15,159 nt of DNA, taken from positions 1-15,159 of the forward strand of contig JBOGFC010000250.1 in the NCBI GenBank assembly GCA_050742155.1. Direction: 5' to 3'. Below, piece after piece: positions 1 to 5,992 of the stretch. The number at the start of each line of letters is the position of its first letter. Position 1 is the first letter of the stretch. The notes under the pieces were generated by a model, which saw only the letters and a list, made by a program, of their open reading frames with translations, was not told the DNA's origin and ran no database searches. This stretch comes from JBOGFC01 sp050742155. Its GTDB lineage: Bacteria; Actinomycetota; Acidimicrobiia; Spongiisociales; JALYHC01. The translations under genes and the position numbers were made by a program.

Positions 1-941
1 CGGCGGTAGTCCATACGCATCGGTCCGAGAACCCCCACCTGCCCGCCCGGGCGGCCGGCCACCTCGTAGCTGGCCGCCACGACCGCCAGGTCGACCTTGT
101 GCCCCACGGGCAGCTCCCGCCCGATGCGGATCGTAGTGCCCTCAGCGGATGCCTCCAGCAGCCGGAGGACCACCGCCTCCCGTTCCAGCACCTCCAGCAC
201 CCGATGGAGCTCGGCCAGGTCCTCCCAGAGGGAGGCCAGCTGGCTGGTGCCACCGAGATAGACGTGGCCCGAGGCCCGCTCGGAGCGCCCGACCACCTCC
301 AGCACGGCCCGGACGATGGCGGCCACCGGAGAAGCGAGCTGCGAGGCCGCCGCGGCTATCTCGGCCGCCTCGGCGGGGGGCCGGCCGTCCAGCTGCCTGG
401 TCAGGAACCGCTCGGCGGTCCGAAGCTCCTTGGTGGCCACCGGCTGGGTGAGCCGGACCAGTTCCTGGCTGACCCGCCCGGCGTTGGTGACCAGCACCAC
501 CAGAAAGACCTTGGCGCCCAGCTGCACGAGATGGACCCCCCGCATCACTTCTCCGGCCAAGCCCGGGCCCAGCACCACCGCCGGGTAGTGGGAGAGGTCG
601 GCCAGGAAGTCCGAGGTGTCCTGCAGGAGCCGCCCTAGCTCGTGGTGCACCACCGAGAAGAAGGTCTGCACCTTTCCCCGGATCGAAGCGCGCAACTCGG
701 GCATGGAGAGGTGGTCCACGTAGTAGCGATAGGCCGTGGCGGTGGGCAATCGCCCGGCGGAGGTGTGGGGCTGATGGACGAAGCCCTCCCGCTCCAGGGC
801 CACCAGTTCGTGGCGGATGGTGGCCGAGGACACTCCCAGTCCGCTCCGCTCCAGGATCGAGCGCGAGCTCACCGGCTCACCTGTGCGGATGTGCTCTTCG
901 ACCAGGGCCCGGAGGACGTCGGACTTCCGCTGGTCAAGCAT
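1..941 (-). CDS. hrcA: Heat-inducible transcription repressor HrcA (C-terminus cut by window edge)
   Basis: HrcA represses chaperone operons by binding CIRCE operators and is itself activated by GroEL (family knowledge). The reading frame starts at ATG 941-939 and is open to base 1, giving 313 residues. The N-terminal winged helix-turn-helix reads MLDQRKSDVLRALVEEHI, then VSSATIRHELVALEREG, then the hallmark QPHTSAGRLPT followed by AYRYYVDHL (about residues 59-82). The last visible residues contain VGVLGPMRMDYR, the conserved C-terminal block, so only about 20-30 residues should be missing. There is no Shine-Dalgarno before the ATG, but a CIRCE operator and promoter-like hexamers lie directly upstream, which points to a leaderless, self-regulated transcript. 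lepA lies 83 bp upstream on the same strand; the usual partner dnaJ would be outside the window to the left. Confidence 0.97.
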   Translation of the reverse strand, partial: MLDQRKSDVLRALVEEHIRTGEPVSSRSILERSGLGVSSATIRHELVALEREGFVHQPHTSAGRLPTATAYRYYVDHLSMPELRASIRGKVQTFFSVVHHELGRLLQDTSDFLADLSHYPAVVLGPGLAGEVMRGVHLVQLGAKVFLVVLVTNAGRVSQELVRLTQPVATKELRTAERFLTRQLDGRPPAEAAEIAAAASQLASPVAAIVRAVLEVVGRSERASGHVYLGGTSQLASLWEDLAELHRVLEVLEREAVVLRLLEASAEGTTIRIGRELPVGHKVDLAVVAASYEVAGRPGGQVGVLGPMRMDYR

Positions 942-948
942 GCCGTCC

Positions 949-978
949 ACTTTAGCAGTCGGTCACTCCGAGTGCTAA
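949..978 (-). promoter_or_regulatory. Candidate hrcA core promoter, leaderless type
   Basis: On the minus strand TTAGCA (978-973) and TAAAGT (954-949) are separated by 18 nt. TAAAGT fits the actinobacterial -10 pattern TANNNT and lies 7 nt before the hrcA ATG, so transcription would start at or next to the start codon. This agrees with the lack of a ribosome-binding site. The hexamers lie within or next to the CIRCE element, so bound HrcA would block RNA polymerase. The -35 match is weak and the start site is inferred. Confidence 0.5.
952..978. promoter_or_regulatory. CIRCE operator (HrcA binding site)
   Basis: Read on the minus strand the site is TTAGCACTC, a 9-nt spacer, then GACTGCTAA. 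The consensus is TTAGCACTC-N9-GAGTGCTAA, so the left half is perfect, the right half matches 8 of 9 and the spacer length is exact. It ends 10 bp before the hrcA start, which implies negative autoregulation of hrcA and any downstream chaperone genes. Confidence 0.95.
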
Positions 979-981
979 GCA

Positions 982-1016
982 CCCCTCCCGGTGGGAGGGG
1001 GTTGGGAGGAGGGTGT
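982..1016. repeat. GC-rich palindromic repeat element, hrcA-lepA gap
   Basis: CCCCTCCC (982-989) and GGGAGGGG (993-1000) form a perfect 8-bp hairpin with loop GGT. A purine-rich tail, GGGAGGAGGG (1004-1013), follows. The hairpin-plus-tail layout matches the elements at 2848-2955, 5135-5167 and 5965-5988. It lies just after the lepA stop, but no T-run follows it on the minus strand, so I do not call it an intrinsic terminator. Confidence 0.7.
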
Positions 1017-1024
1017 AGCCCGCA

Positions 1025-2824
1025 TCAGTGGGAATCCGAGCGCAGGGCCTCGATGAACGCCTCCTGCGGGACTTCCACCGAGCCGACCATCTTCATGCGG
1101 CGCTTGCCCTCCTTCTGCCGCTCCAGCAGCTTGCGCTTGCGGGTCACGTCGCCCCCGTAGCACCTGGCGAGCACGTCCTTGCGCCTGGCCTTGACCGTCT
1201 CCCGGGCGATGATCCGGCTGCCGATGGCCGCCTGGATCGGGACGTCGAAGAGCTGCCGGGGGATCAGCTCCCGCAGCCGGCCGACCATCGACCGCCCGTA
1301 GTCGGAGGCCTTCTCCCGATGGGTGATGGTGGAGAAGGCATCGACCGGCACCCCGTTGAGGAGGACGTCCACCTTGACCAGATCGGCGGGGCGGTACCCG
1401 GCCCGCTCGTAGTCGAGTGAGGCGTAGCCTCTCGTCCTCGACTTGAGCTGGTCGAAGAAGTCGACGATGATCTCGCCCAGGGGGATCCGGTACGTGAGCT
1501 CCACCCGCTCCGGGGAGAGATAATGCATCTCTACCAGCTCGCCCCGCCGGACCTGGGCCAGCTCCATCACCGCCCCCACGTACTCACTGGGGGCGAGGAT
1601 CATGGCCCGCATCAGCGGTTCCTCGATGTGCTCGATGTGGGTTGGGTCGGGGAGCTCGTGAGGCCCGCGGATCTCCTTGGTGGACCCGTCGGAGAGCACC
1701 ACCCGGTAGGCCACCGAAGGGGCGGTGGCCACCAGGTCGAGGGCGTACTCACGCTCGAGGCGCTCCCGCACGATCTCCATGTGGAGCAGGCCGAGGAAGC
1801 CGCACCGAAACCCGAAGCCGAGCGCCCGGGAGGTCTCCGGCTCGAAGGCCAGGGCGGAGTCGTTGAGGCGCAACTTCTCCAAGGCTTCCCGCAGGTGCCC
1901 GAAATCGTCACCCTCGGAGGGGAAGAGGCCCGAGTAGACCATCGGCTTCGGCTCCCGGTAGCCGGCCAGGGGTGCGGCGGCCCGGCGGTCGGCCCGCATG
2001 ACCGTGTCGCCCACCCTCAGCCGCTCGATCTCCTTGGCCCCGGTGATCAGATAGCCCACCTCCCCCGGGCCCAGGGCGGCCACCGGGACCGCCCGGGGGG
2101 TCAGCACCCCGACCTCCTCGGCGGTCTGGCGTTCCCCGCTGGCGGCGAACAGCACAGGGTCTCCCGTCCCCAGCACCCCGTCGACCACCCGCAGGTAGCA
2201 GACCACCCCCCGGTAGGTGTCGTAGTACGAGTCGAACACCAGGGCCCGCAGGGGGGCATCGCGCTCCCCCCCGGGGGGAGGCACCTGCTCGACCAGCGCC
2301 TCCAGGAGCTCGTCCACGCCCGCGCCGGTCTTGGCGGACACCCGCAGGACCTCTCCGCTGGGGACCCCGAGCACGGCGGCCAGCTCGGTGGCGGTCCGGT
2401 CGGGATCGGCGGCGGCCAGGTCGATCTTGTTCACGACCGGGAGGATCGAGAGGCCCGCCTCCACCGCCAGGTAGGCGTTGGCCAGGGTCTGTGCCTCCAC
2501 TCCCTGGGCGGCGTCGACCAGCAGGATGGCTCCCTCGCAGGCCGCCAGGCTGCGCGAAACCTCATAGGTGAAGTCGACGTGCCCCGGGGTGTCGATCAGG
2601 TTGAGAAGGTAGTCGACACCGTCGCCGGCCGAGTAGTGAAGCCGCACGGCCTGGGCCTTGATGGTGATGCCACGCTCCCGCTCCAAGTCCATCGTGTCGA
2701 GGAACTGCTCTCGCATCTCCCGCCCGCCGATTGCCCCGGTGCGTTCCAGGAGGCGGTCGGCCAGGGTCGACTTGCCGTGGTCGATGTGGGCGATGATGCT
2801 GAAGTTGCGGATCGGGGGGGCCAC
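1025..2824 (-). CDS. lepA: Elongation factor 4 (LepA), ribosome back-translocase GTPase
   Basis: LepA/EF-4 is a ribosome-bound translational GTPase that acts on stalled or mistranslocated ribosomes. The 599-residue product is the usual family length. G-domain motifs are AHIDHGKST (12-20), RGITIKAQ (51-58), DTPGH (78-82) and NKID (132-135), with a SAK motif after that. The LepA-specific C-terminus ends with KEGKRRMKMVGSVEVPQEAF. The start used is GTG at 2824, giving MAPPIRNFSI. No Shine-Dalgarno precedes it; a TANNNT hexamer 8 nt upstream suggests leaderless translation. An ATG at 2835 is out of frame by one base because of a run of seven C (see finding). It is divergent from rpsT, a common arrangement, and upstream of hrcA. 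Confidence 0.98.
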   Translation of the reverse strand: MAPPIRNFSIIAHIDHGKSTLADRLLERTGAIGGREMREQFLDTMDLERERGITIKAQAVRLHYSAGDGVDYLLNLIDTPGHVDFTYEVSRSLAACEGAILLVDAAQGVEAQTLANAYLAVEAGLSILPVVNKIDLAAADPDRTATELAAVLGVPSGEVLRVSAKTGAGVDELLEALVEQVPPPGGERDAPLRALVFDSYYDTYRGVVCYLRVVDGVLGTGDPVLFAASGERQTAEEVGVLTPRAVPVAALGPGEVGYLITGAKEIERLRVGDTVMRADRRAAAPLAGYREPKPMVYSGLFPSEGDDFGHLREALEKLRLNDSALAFEPETSRALGFGFRCGFLGLLHMEIVRERLEREYALDLVATAPSVAYRVVLSDGSTKEIRGPHELPDPTHIEHIEEPLMRAMILAPSEYVGAVMELAQVRRGELVEMHYLSPERVELTYRIPLGEIIVDFFDQLKSRTRGYASLDYERAGYRPADLVKVDVLLNGVPVDAFSTITHREKASDYGRSMVGRLRELIPRQLFDVPIQAAIGSRIIARETVKARRKDVLARCYGGDVTRKRKLLERQKEGKRRMKMVGSVEVPQEAFIEALRSDSH

Positions 2825-2832
2825 AGAGCGAC

Positions 2833-2838
2833 ATGGTA
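2833..2838 (-). promoter_or_regulatory. Possible -10 hexamer for leaderless lepA
   Basis: TACCAT on the minus strand fits TANNNT and ends 8 nt before the lepA GTG at 2824. No convincing -35 is visible upstream, where the palindromic repeats begin. The main support is the absence of any ribosome-binding site. Weak call. Confidence 0.25.
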
Positions 2839-2847
2839 AGCTGCCGC

Positions 2848-2955
2848 CCTCCTCCCTCCCCCTGAGGAGAGGGCCAGGGGCCTCCTCCCTCCCCCTGAGG
2901 GGAGGGGCCAGGAGCCTTCTCCCTCCCCCTGAGGGGGAGGGTCGGGGAGGGGGTG
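2848..2955. repeat. Three tandem GC-rich palindromic repeats between lepA and rpsT
   Basis: Three direct copies start with CCTCCTCCCT-like sequence. Their CCCTCCCCC arms are at 2854, 2887 and 2921, giving periods of 33 and 34 bp. Each arm is followed by TGA and a GGGGAGGG-type partner. Copies 2 and 3 form near-perfect hairpins (9-bp stem in copy 3, 2921-2929 with 2933-2941); copy 1 has one mismatch. A GGGGAGGGGG tail (2944-2953) ends the block. The array fills most of the divergent lepA-rpsT gap. It translates to the PSPQGEG/LPLRGRE peptides that I recall as common spurious protein fragments from such elements. Confidence 0.85.
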
Positions 2956-2979
2956 AGTCCGCCGAATCGGAGGGTGCAA

Positions 2980-3249
2980 GTGGCCAACATCCGTTCTCAG
3001 ATCAAGCGCAACCGTCAGAACGAGGATCGGCGGGTGCGCCGCAAGGGGGTGCGCTCCGCGATCCGCACCCGCTCCCAGAACGCCCTCGTCGCTGCCCGGG
3101 GGGGCGATCGGGACAAGGCCATGGAGCTGCTGGAGCTGGCCCAGCAGCGCATCGACACGGCGGCCGCCAAGGGTGTGCTCCATCCCAACACCGCCGCCCG
3201 CCGTAAGTCCCGGCTCACCAGACAGGTCGAGTCACTGCTCTCCTCCTAG
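2980..3249 (+). CDS. rpsT: 30S ribosomal protein S20
   Basis: S20 binds 16S rRNA early in assembly of the small subunit. The 89-residue product starts MANIRSQIKRNRQNEDRR and has the helical, Arg/Lys-rich pattern of S20, ending TARRKSRLTRQVESLL. The start is GTG 2980, chosen because it gives the canonical MANI N-terminus and has GGAGGG (2969-2974) 5 nt upstream. An in-frame GTG at 2953 would add nine non-conserved residues and lies at the edge of the repeat array. It is divergent from lepA. An O-methyltransferase gene starts 7 nt after its stop codon and may be co-transcribed. Confidence 0.97.
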   Translation: MANIRSQIKRNRQNEDRRVRRKGVRSAIRTRSQNALVAARGGDRDKAMELLELAQQRIDTAAAKGVLHPNTAARRKSRLTRQVESLLSS

Positions 3250-3256
3250 GGCGGGC

Positions 3257-3919
3257 ATGCCCGTCACCATCGTCGGCGACGAAGTCACCGCCTACATGCG
3301 CTCACTCCTCGACCGCCACGACGACCCGGTCCTGGTGGACATGGAGCGCGAGGCCCAGGAGCGCCGTTTCCCGATCGTAGGGCGGCACGTCGGGGTGACC
3401 CTCGAGGTGCTGGCCCGGGCGATCGGTGCGCGCCGGGTCTTCGAGCTGGGCTCCGGCTTCGGCTACTCGGCCTACTGGTTCGCCCGGACGGTCGGCCCGC
3501 AAGGCGAGGTGCACTGCTCGGACGGTGACCCGGACAACGAGCGGAAAGCGGCCGAGTACCTGGGCCGGGCCGGTCTTTGGGACGTCATCCGCTTTCACGT
3601 CTCGGACGCGCTGGAGGCGCTCGGTGCGGTACCGGGGGAGTTCGACGTCATCTACAACGACATCGACAAGGACGGCTACCCGGACGCCTGGCGAGCGGCC
3701 CGGGAGCGCGTGCGGGTGGGCGGACTCTATGTCTGTGACAACGTCCTTTGGTCCGGGCACGTGGCGGAGGACCCGCCCACGGAGCGACCAGGCTTCGAGG
3801 GCCGCGGCTACACGGCGGCCATCAGAGAACACAACGGACTGATCGCCGAGGACGAGCGTTACGTCTCCACCATCGTCCCCATCCGCGACGGGGTCATGGT
3901 CGCCCTGCGGCTCCGGTAG
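3257..3919 (+). CDS. Class I SAM-dependent O-methyltransferase (CCoAOMT-like, family 3)
   Basis: The 220-residue product has the length and fold signature of bacterial cation-dependent O-methyltransferases, which transfer methyl from S-adenosylmethionine to catechol-type or other hydroxyls. Seen: SAM motif I FELGSGFGYSAYW (62-74), acidic loop SDGDPDNER (88-96), putative metal-site residues in NDIDKDGYPDAW (134-145), then DNVLWSGHV (161-169). ATG 3257 is chosen over longer in-frame starts that would run into rpsT; no strong ribosome-binding site is visible, so coupling to rpsT is likely. Its 3' end is 3 bp from the convergent PaaK-like gene. The substrate is unknown; a link to the neighbouring acid-uptake operon is possible but rests on position only. 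Confidence 0.9.
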   Translation: MPVTIVGDEVTAYMRSLLDRHDDPVLVDMEREAQERRFPIVGRHVGVTLEVLARAIGARRVFELGSGFGYSAYWFARTVGPQGEVHCSDGDPDNERKAAEYLGRAGLWDVIRFHVSDALEALGAVPGEFDVIYNDIDKDGYPDAWRAARERVRVGGLYVCDNVLWSGHVAEDPPTERPGFEGRGYTAAIREHNGLIAEDERYVSTIVPIRDGVMVALRLR

Positions 3920-3922
3920 CCA

Positions 3923-5128
3923 CTACTCCCAGGTCCGTCGATCCTCCAGGAGGGGGCCGTCCTCGGGCAGCTCGTCGACCGGCCGGACCTCCACCTTGAA
4001 CCGAAGAGAGGAGCGGATCCGCTCGGCGATCTGGTCGGAGCGCGCCTTTGGGTCCGCTCCCTCCTCGAGAACCACCTCGGCTCGCAGGTCGTCCCGGTGC
4101 CCCGAACGCTCCACGACGAACCGATAGCGCTCAACCCCGGCGATCCCACCCATTACCTGCTCCACCTGCCGGGGATGGAGGAACATCCCTCGGACCTTGA
4201 CCGCCTCTCCCACCCGGCCCATCCAGCCCCTCAACCGGGGGGTCTCCAGCCCGCAATCGCACTCCTCCATCAGGTAGGCGGAGAGGTCGCCGGTCCCGAA
4301 GCGAATCAGTGGATAGTCGGGATGGAAGACCGTGCCCACCACTTGGCCCGCCGAGCCGTCCCAGCGTGCCCGGCCGTCGTCCAGGCCGCACACCTCAACG
4401 AGGGCGTCCTCGGGGACATGCAGTCCGTCCATCCGCCGGCACTCGTAGCCGAGGTTGCCCAGCTCGGCGGTGCCGTATCCCTGCAGGACTGTCGGGACCC
4501 GGTCTCGTAGCCAGGCCCGCAACGAGGGCGGTAGGGGCTCGGCGGAGACGAAGGCCTTCTCGATGAACAGCTCCTGGCCGAGCTCCTCGGCCCGCTCCAG
4601 CAATGCCTTGAGGTAGCTGGGGAGCCCGCTGAAGGCGGTCACCCCCAGCTGGGCGCACACCTCCACCTGCAGGTCCAGGTTGCCGATCCCTCCGGGCACC
4701 ACCCGGCACCCCACCGCCCGGGCCGCCTCCTCGAGCATGGCTCCCAACGGACTGAGGTGGTAGGAGGCGGCGTTGAGAACCAGGTCGGCCGGTCCGAACC
4801 CGGCCGCCCGGAAGGCGGGGGCGAACCGCCAGTAATCGTCGTGGTCCAGCTCGGGCTCGTAGAGCGGACCGGGTGACTGGTAGACCCGACGGACCCGGGC
4901 GTCCGCCGCCAACAGGCCCCCGAACGGACGCTCTCCCTCCTGCAGCTCGAGCAGCTCGTCCTTGCCCAGCACCGGGATGCGGTCCAGCGAGCCCGCGTCC
5001 ACCACCCCTTCCGGTTCGATTCCGGACGCTTCGAGACGGCTCCGAAAGACCGGTACCCGCTCGGCCGCGGCGACCACCAGTGGCCCGATCCGCTCGTCGA
5101 ACCCGCCGGCGTACTCCTCGGGGGTCAT
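3923..5128 (-). CDS. Phenylacetate-CoA ligase family protein (PaaK-like, atypical ATP site)
   Basis: This 401-residue member of the ANL adenylate-forming superfamily is closest in layout to PaaK, which makes aryl-CoA via an acyl-AMP. Seen: PaaK-like start region with IPVLGKDEL (51-59), A5-like YGTAELGNLGYEC (218-230), A7-like RFGTGDLSAYL (276-286), and A8-like GRVGEAVKVRGMFLHPRQVE (304-323). The A3 phosphate loop, normally SSGTTGKPT, reads QSPGPLYEP (84-92). The C-terminal A10 stretch, normally GK-R-DRR, reads DGPLLEDRRTWE with no lysine at the catalytic place. The frame is intact, so this looks like a divergent subfamily, not decay. The start has GGGGAGGGGG 6 nt upstream. It is the last gene of the liv operon, so a role in activating or handling the imported acid is inferred. 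Confidence 0.85.
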   Translation of the reverse strand: MTPEEYAGGFDERIGPLVVAAAERVPVFRSRLEASGIEPEGVVDAGSLDRIPVLGKDELLELQEGERPFGGLLAADARVRRVYQSPGPLYEPELDHDDYWRFAPAFRAAGFGPADLVLNAASYHLSPLGAMLEEAARAVGCRVVPGGIGNLDLQVEVCAQLGVTAFSGLPSYLKALLERAEELGQELFIEKAFVSAEPLPPSLRAWLRDRVPTVLQGYGTAELGNLGYECRRMDGLHVPEDALVEVCGLDDGRARWDGSAGQVVGTVFHPDYPLIRFGTGDLSAYLMEECDCGLETPRLRGWMGRVGEAVKVRGMFLHPRQVEQVMGGIAGVERYRFVVERSGHRDDLRAEVVLEEGADPKARSDQIAERIRSSLRFKVEVRPVDELPEDGPLLEDRRTWE

Positions 5129-5134
5129 CCGAAA

Positions 5135-5167
5135 CCCCCTCCCCAGCCCTCCCCCAAAGGGGGAGGG
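5135..5167. repeat. GC-rich palindromic repeat carrying the PaaK-like gene's ribosome-binding site
   Basis: CCCTCCCCC (5147-5155) and GGGGGAGGG (5159-5167) are a perfect 9-bp hairpin with loop AAA. On the minus strand the element continues as GGGGAGGGGG (5144-5135), ending 6 nt before the ATG of the PaaK-like gene. The same hairpin-plus-purine-tail arrangement occurs at the other copies. It fills the gap after livF. Confidence 0.8.
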
Positions 5168-5177
5168 AGCCTACGTC

Positions 5178-5963
5178 TCACAGCCAGCGCTTGCGGCGCT
5201 TGTAGTGCTTCACGTCTCGATAGCTCTTGCGGCCTCCCTCCTCGGTCAGGCCGAGGTAGAACTCCTGCACGTCGGGGTTCTCGGCCAGGTCGGCGGCCGG
5301 GCCCTCCAGGACGATCCGGCCGTTCTCCATGACGTAGCCGTGCTCGGCGATCTCCAGGGCTCGCCGGGCGTTCTGCTCGACCAGGAGGATGGTGGTCCCC
5401 AGCTCCCGGTTGAGGCGCTGCACGATCTCGAAGATCTCCGCCACCAGCAGCGGGGCCAGGCCCAAGGAGGGCTCGTCCAGCATGAGCAGCTTGGGCCGGG
5501 CCATGAGTGCCCGCCCGATGGCCATCATCTGCTGCTCTCCTCCCGAGAGATAGCCGGCCTGCTGGGTGCGGCGGTCCTGCAGCCGCGGGAAGTACCCGTA
5601 GACGAGGTCCAGCTCCTCTGCCAGCTCGCCCTTGCGGCGGTAAGCGCCCACCACCAGGTTCTCGTGCACACTGAGGTGCTCGAAGACCCGCCGCCCCTCC
5701 ATCACCAGCGAGATCCCTATCCGCACGATCTGGGCCGGGTCGAGGCGTGTGATCCGCCTTCCCCGATAGGTGATCTCACCGTCGGTGATCTCGCCGTCCT
5801 CCGAGGGGAGCAGGCCCGAGATGGCCTTCAGGGTGGTGGACTTCCCGGCTCCGTTGGAGCCCAACAGGGCGACGATCTTGCCCTCCGGGACCGCCAGGGA
5901 GAGGCCCCGGAGGACCAGGATCACCTCGTCGTAGATGACCTCGACGTTGCTGACGTCGAGCAC
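5178..5963 (-). CDS. livF: HAAT-type ABC importer ATPase, LivF-like
   Basis: One of two nucleotide-binding subunits driving import through LivH/LivM. It has 261 residues from GTG 5963. Seen: Walker A GSNGAGKST (35-43), signature LSGGEQQ (139-145), Walker B LLMLDEPSLGL (159-169), and LLVEQN (193-198) where other ABC ATPases have the H-loop, as is usual for LivF. It is about 25 residues longer than typical LivF because of a strongly basic tail ending YRDVKHYKRRKRWL. The GTG start gives the conserved VLDVSNVEVIYD beginning. The G-run of the 5965-5976 palindrome sits almost against the start codon as the only ribosome-binding sequence. It follows livK by 29 bp and precedes the PaaK-like gene. The gene symbol denotes family; branched-chain amino acids need not be the substrate. 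Confidence 0.93.
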   Translation of the reverse strand: MLDVSNVEVIYDEVILVLRGLSLAVPEGKIVALLGSNGAGKSTTLKAISGLLPSEDGEITDGEITYRGRRITRLDPAQIVRIGISLVMEGRRVFEHLSVHENLVVGAYRRKGELAEELDLVYGYFPRLQDRRTQQAGYLSGGEQQMMAIGRALMARPKLLMLDEPSLGLAPLLVAEIFEIVQRLNRELGTTILLVEQNARRALEIAEHGYVMENGRIVLEGPAADLAENPDVQEFYLGLTEEGGRKSYRDVKHYKRRKRWL

Positions 5964-5964
5964 T

Positions 5965-5988
5965 CCCCCTAGGGGGCTGGGGGGAGGG
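5965..5988. repeat. GC-rich palindromic repeat at the livK-livF junction
   Basis: CCCCCTAGGGGG (5965-5976) is a perfect 12-bp palindrome, followed on the plus strand by CT and GGGGGGAGGG (5979-5988). It is a shorter variant of the other repeat copies. It lies within the operon, right before the livF GTG, so it could affect livF translation or act as a processing or attenuation point. The effect is inferred. Confidence 0.7.
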
Positions 5989-5992
5989 CCGG

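Noticed and set aside
982..1000. Intrinsic terminator after lepA
   Set aside because: The hairpin is strong but no T-run follows on either side, and the same element recurs upstream of genes elsewhere in the window.
1523..2839. Long open frame on the plus strand opposite lepA
   Set aside because: Its product is rich in Gly, His, Pro and Gln with no recognisable domain, and it is exactly antisense to a well-conserved gene. Such shadows are expected in GC-rich DNA.
2848..2955. CRISPR array
   Set aside because: The 33-34 bp units are contiguous with no variable spacers, and no cas genes are nearby.
2562..3206. Open frames across the lepA-rpsT gap
   Set aside because: They are created by the palindromic repeats joined to shadow frames of lepA and rpsT; the repeat-derived peptides have no family support.
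3923..5128. Frameshift or decay in the PaaK-like gene
   Set aside because: The unusual A3 and A10 regions sit in a single uninterrupted frame with conserved A5-A8 motifs on the same frame, so a divergent subfamily is more likely.
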